NCBI GenBank assembly: GCA_002428055.1 | Contig: DIZY01000040.1 | Coordinates: 9,875 to 16,352 of the forward strand | Length of the DNA: 6,478 bases | From: Helicobacteraceae bacterium UBA6016 | Lineage (GTDB): Bacteria; Campylobacterota; Campylobacteria; Campylobacterales; UBA6016 | Direction: 5' to 3' | Shown: piece after piece, positions 4,744 to 6,478 of the stretch | How positions within the stretch are numbered: the stretch's first letter is position 1 | Layout of the letters: every line of letters begins with the position of its first letter | Program-made: the position numbers and the translations under genes | The notes under the pieces: model-generated | Databases searched by the model: none | What the model saw: the letters and a program-made list of their open reading frames with translations, nothing else | What the model was told of the DNA's origin: nothing

Positions 4744-6478
4744 ATGGGCTTTCGCATCAACACAAACATAGCAGCAATGAACGCCCATACAAATGCTATA
4801 AACAACAACAGAGAGATAGACTCTTCTCTTGCAAGGCTCTCCTCCGGTCTTCGTATCAATACAGCCGCAGATGACGCATCGGGACTTGTAATAGCCGATA
4901 GCCTAAAATCACAATCAAACTCTCTAGGTCAAGCTATCAAAAACGCAAATGACGCAATAGGCATGGTAAAAATAGCCGACAAAGCTATGGATGTTCAGAT
5001 AAAAATACTAGACACGATAAAAACAAAAGCAACGCAAGCGGCAGCAGATGGTCAAAGTCTAGCTTCCAGACAAGCCATCCAAAACGACATCTCAAAACTA
5101 CTAGAAGAGCTAGACAACATAGCAAATACTACTTCTTACAACGGAATAAATCTCTTGTCTGGAAACTTTACCAACAAAGAGTTTCAGATAGGGGCATACT
5201 CTAGAGAGACCATCAATCTATCTATCGGTGATACTACTTCTGCGAAGATAGGCTCTACTAGATTTGAAACAACAAAAAGCATTAGCTCCGCCGCCGACCT
5301 CAGCACTTCCTCAAATGCCATACATATCATAAAAAACGGCGTCACCACAACAATAGCCGGAGTCAAAATCTCAAATACGGCGGGCACCGGACTCGGGGCT
5401 TTGGCGGAGTCTATCAATAGAGCCTCAGATGTTACAGGGGTAAGAGCCAAAGCCATGGTGCAGTCTACCGGCACAGCCGCCGTAGCGGCTGGTAGCACTA
5501 CCAATCTTGTAATAAATAGCATAACAATAGGCGCCGTAAAAGATATAAAAGCAAATGACTCTGACGGCAAACTCACTAACGCCATAAACGCCGTTACCAC
5601 ACAGACGGGAGTAGTAGCTTCCGTGGACGCTCAAGGCAGGATGAATCTTACAAGCGTGGATGGGCGGGGGATTGTGGTGACGGATAGCTCCACGGGGGGG
5701 GTGGCGACACAAACAGCTACACTTACGACAGCTACCGCTGGTGTGAACTATCTGTATCAATCTACTTCAACATTAACAATGGGCGATACGCTCTCATCAT
5801 CATTTAAAATAATTATAAATGGGACAACTTATACGCCGCCGACTCTGAATGATAGAACTTACAACGGTGTAGGCGCAAATCTTGACCTTTGGGTGGCAGG
5901 TGTAGCAAATAGCGCTTTTGGCGCCGCCGTTGGACTTGGCTCTGCAAACAATTTGAATTTTTTTATTGGCTCAAGTGATGACACTGCAAATGGCGCATCT
6001 ATACAGGTCATCGGTACGGCTGACGATCTAACAAAGCTCGGAATAACAAACGGATCAGGAATTACTGGTAGCGCCACTGTTTCCGCCCCTAGCGGTTCCA
6101 CCGGCTCGGTTGGCTCCACCCTTATGAGTATCACCTCCGCCGCCGCTACCAATTTCGGTAGACTCTCTCTCATCTCCACAGGTTCGGCGGACATTCTCAT
6201 CTCAAGCGCCGCCGTTGGAGGCTCAATATTTGCCAACAGCTACGAATCTACAATAAATCTCCGCTCAATATCCAATCTCACTATCTCAAACTCCGCCCTA
6301 GCGATAGGAGCGTATGCAAACAAAGCGCAATCAGCGGGAGCGACAGTCTCTATCGGAATGGGAGTTGGCGTAACCACTAGAGCCGGAGCTATGATGGTTA
6401 TGGATATAGCCGAATCTGCAATGAGGCAGCTGGATACGATAAGAGCAGGGCTCGGTTCAGCGCAAAACCAACTCGCAT
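4744..6478 (+). CDS. Flagellin, first 578 residues (runs off the right edge)
   Basis: Major filament subunit, exported through the flagellar type III apparatus and polymerised at the filament tip. N-terminal D0/D1 (about 1-180) is typical: [61 protein letters not shown]. The surface-exposed middle (about 180-520) is rich in Ser, Thr, Ala and Gly, without cysteine; it contains Campylobacter-type blocks such as [17 protein letters not shown] and [15 protein letters not shown]. The C-terminal D1 begins at [21 protein letters not shown]. The frame is open with no stop through 578 codons. Adding 4332-4516, which continues in frame, would give 639 residues, larger than the roughly 570-residue C. 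jejuni FlaA, by expansion of the middle. The start has AAGGGA five bases upstream and a sigma-28 promoter. Many surface Ser/Thr are potential O-glycosylation sites, as known in this group. The name flaA is likely but not certain. Confidence 0.93.
   Translation, partial: MGFRINTNIAAMNAHTNAINNNREIDSSLARLSSGLRINTAADDASGLVIADSLKSQSNSLGQAIKNANDAIGMVKIADKAMDVQIKILDTIKTKATQAAADGQSLASRQAIQNDISKLLEELDNIANTTSYNGINLLSGNFTNKEFQIGAYSRETINLSIGDTTSAKIGSTRFETTKSISSAADLSTSSNAIHIIKNGVTTTIAGVKISNTAGTGLGALAESINRASDVTGVRAKAMVQSTGTAAVAAGSTTNLVINSITIGAVKDIKANDSDGKLTNAINAVTTQTGVVASVDAQGRMNLTSVDGRGIVVTDSSTGGVATQTATLTTATAGVNYLYQSTSTLTMGDTLSSSFKIIINGTTYTPPTLNDRTYNGVGANLDLWVAGVANSAFGAAVGLGSANNLNFFIGSSDDTANGASIQVIGTADDLTKLGITNGSGITGSATVSAPSGSTGSVGSTLMSITSAAATNFGRLSLISTGSADILISSAAVGGSIFANSYESTINLRSISNLTISNSALAIGAYANKAQSAGATVSIGMGVGVTTRAGAMMVMDIAESAMRQLDTIRAGLGSAQNQLA
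5694..5701 (+). repeat. Homopolymeric G8 tract inside the flagellin gene
   Basis: Eight consecutive G lie in codons 317-320 (ACG GGG GGG GTG). In the length present the frame is open. One G more would bring a TAA at 5805-5807 into frame; one G fewer a TGA at 5744-5746, both cutting the protein near its middle. G tracts of this size are the classic phase-variable elements of Campylobacter. The surrounding 5659-5705 is G-rich and uses codons (GGG, CGG, GTG) rare in the rest of the gene. Confidence 0.9.
6456..6478 (+). repeat. 23-base direct repeat, right copy, at the window edge
   Basis: Identical to 4309-4331, 2147 bases further on, inside the flagellin gene and reaching the last base of the window. 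The distance equals one complete unit of flagellin gene plus intergenic region, as expected for tandem identical flagellin copies or a circular molecule. Confidence 0.95.

Noticed and set aside
4683..4874. Plus-strand 63-codon frame spanning the flagellin start
   Set aside because: It overlaps the flagellin leader and first codons in another frame, and has no ribosome site; the flagellin frame is unambiguous.
5184..5600. Long open frames on the minus strand inside the flagellin gene (also 5425-5760 and 5859-6236)
   Set aside because: They are antisense shadows of a compositionally biased Ser/Thr/Ala-rich coding sequence; their proteins resemble no family I know and no ribosome binding site or promoter precedes them.

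Overview
The window looks like chromosomal DNA of a flagellated, Gram-negative member of the Campylobacterota (epsilonproteobacteria, Campylobacter or a relative). The evidence is a flagellin of the Campylobacter type with a Campylobacter-like sigma-28 promoter, and a gene order S4 protein - tsaE - lptB - rpoN that, from memory, matches the Campylobacter jejuni rpoN locus. I cannot name the genus from this sequence.

Left part (1-3152, all on the minus strand): one tightly packed operon, read from right to left: an 82-residue S4 RNA-binding protein, trpD (anthranilate phosphoribosyltransferase), tsaE (tRNA t6A biosynthesis ATPase), lptB (LPS-export ATPase) and rpoN (sigma-54), whose last part lies outside the window. 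Neighbouring genes overlap by 4 to 8 bases or are 3 bases apart. Three of the five start with GTG. The unexpected member is trpD, alone and away from other trp genes.

Middle (3153-4331): a divergent promoter region of about 120 bases holds a sigma-70-like -10 box for the operon and, facing right, a GG-N10-GC element of sigma-54 type ahead of a MipA/OmpV-family outer-membrane protein gene. Converging on that gene from the right is the C-terminal part of a YgjP-type (DUF45) zinc metallopeptidase; its N-terminal half is missing.

Right part (4309-6478): the metallopeptidase runs without a gap into the last 68 codons of a flagellin gene on the plus strand. Then come a 227-base intergenic region with a very good sigma-28 promoter, and a second flagellin gene that is open to the right edge. 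The last 23 bases of the window (6456-6478) are identical to 4309-4331, the exact place where the flagellin 3' fragment is joined to the metallopeptidase, and both lie in the same flagellin reading frame. Joining 6478 to 4332 restores a complete flagellin of 639 residues. This circular permutation, with a 2147-base unit, is the most important anomaly. It fits a collapsed tandem flagellin array or assembly chimera best; a real recombination or integration event cannot be excluded. A second feature of note is a run of eight G inside the flagellin coding sequence. Loss or gain of one G would truncate the protein, as in the contingency loci of Campylobacter.

The genes share a flagellar and envelope theme: RpoN and sigma-28 divide flagellar transcription in this phylum, LptB and the MipA-like protein belong to the outer membrane. 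I found no RNA gene, CRISPR array or insertion sequence.
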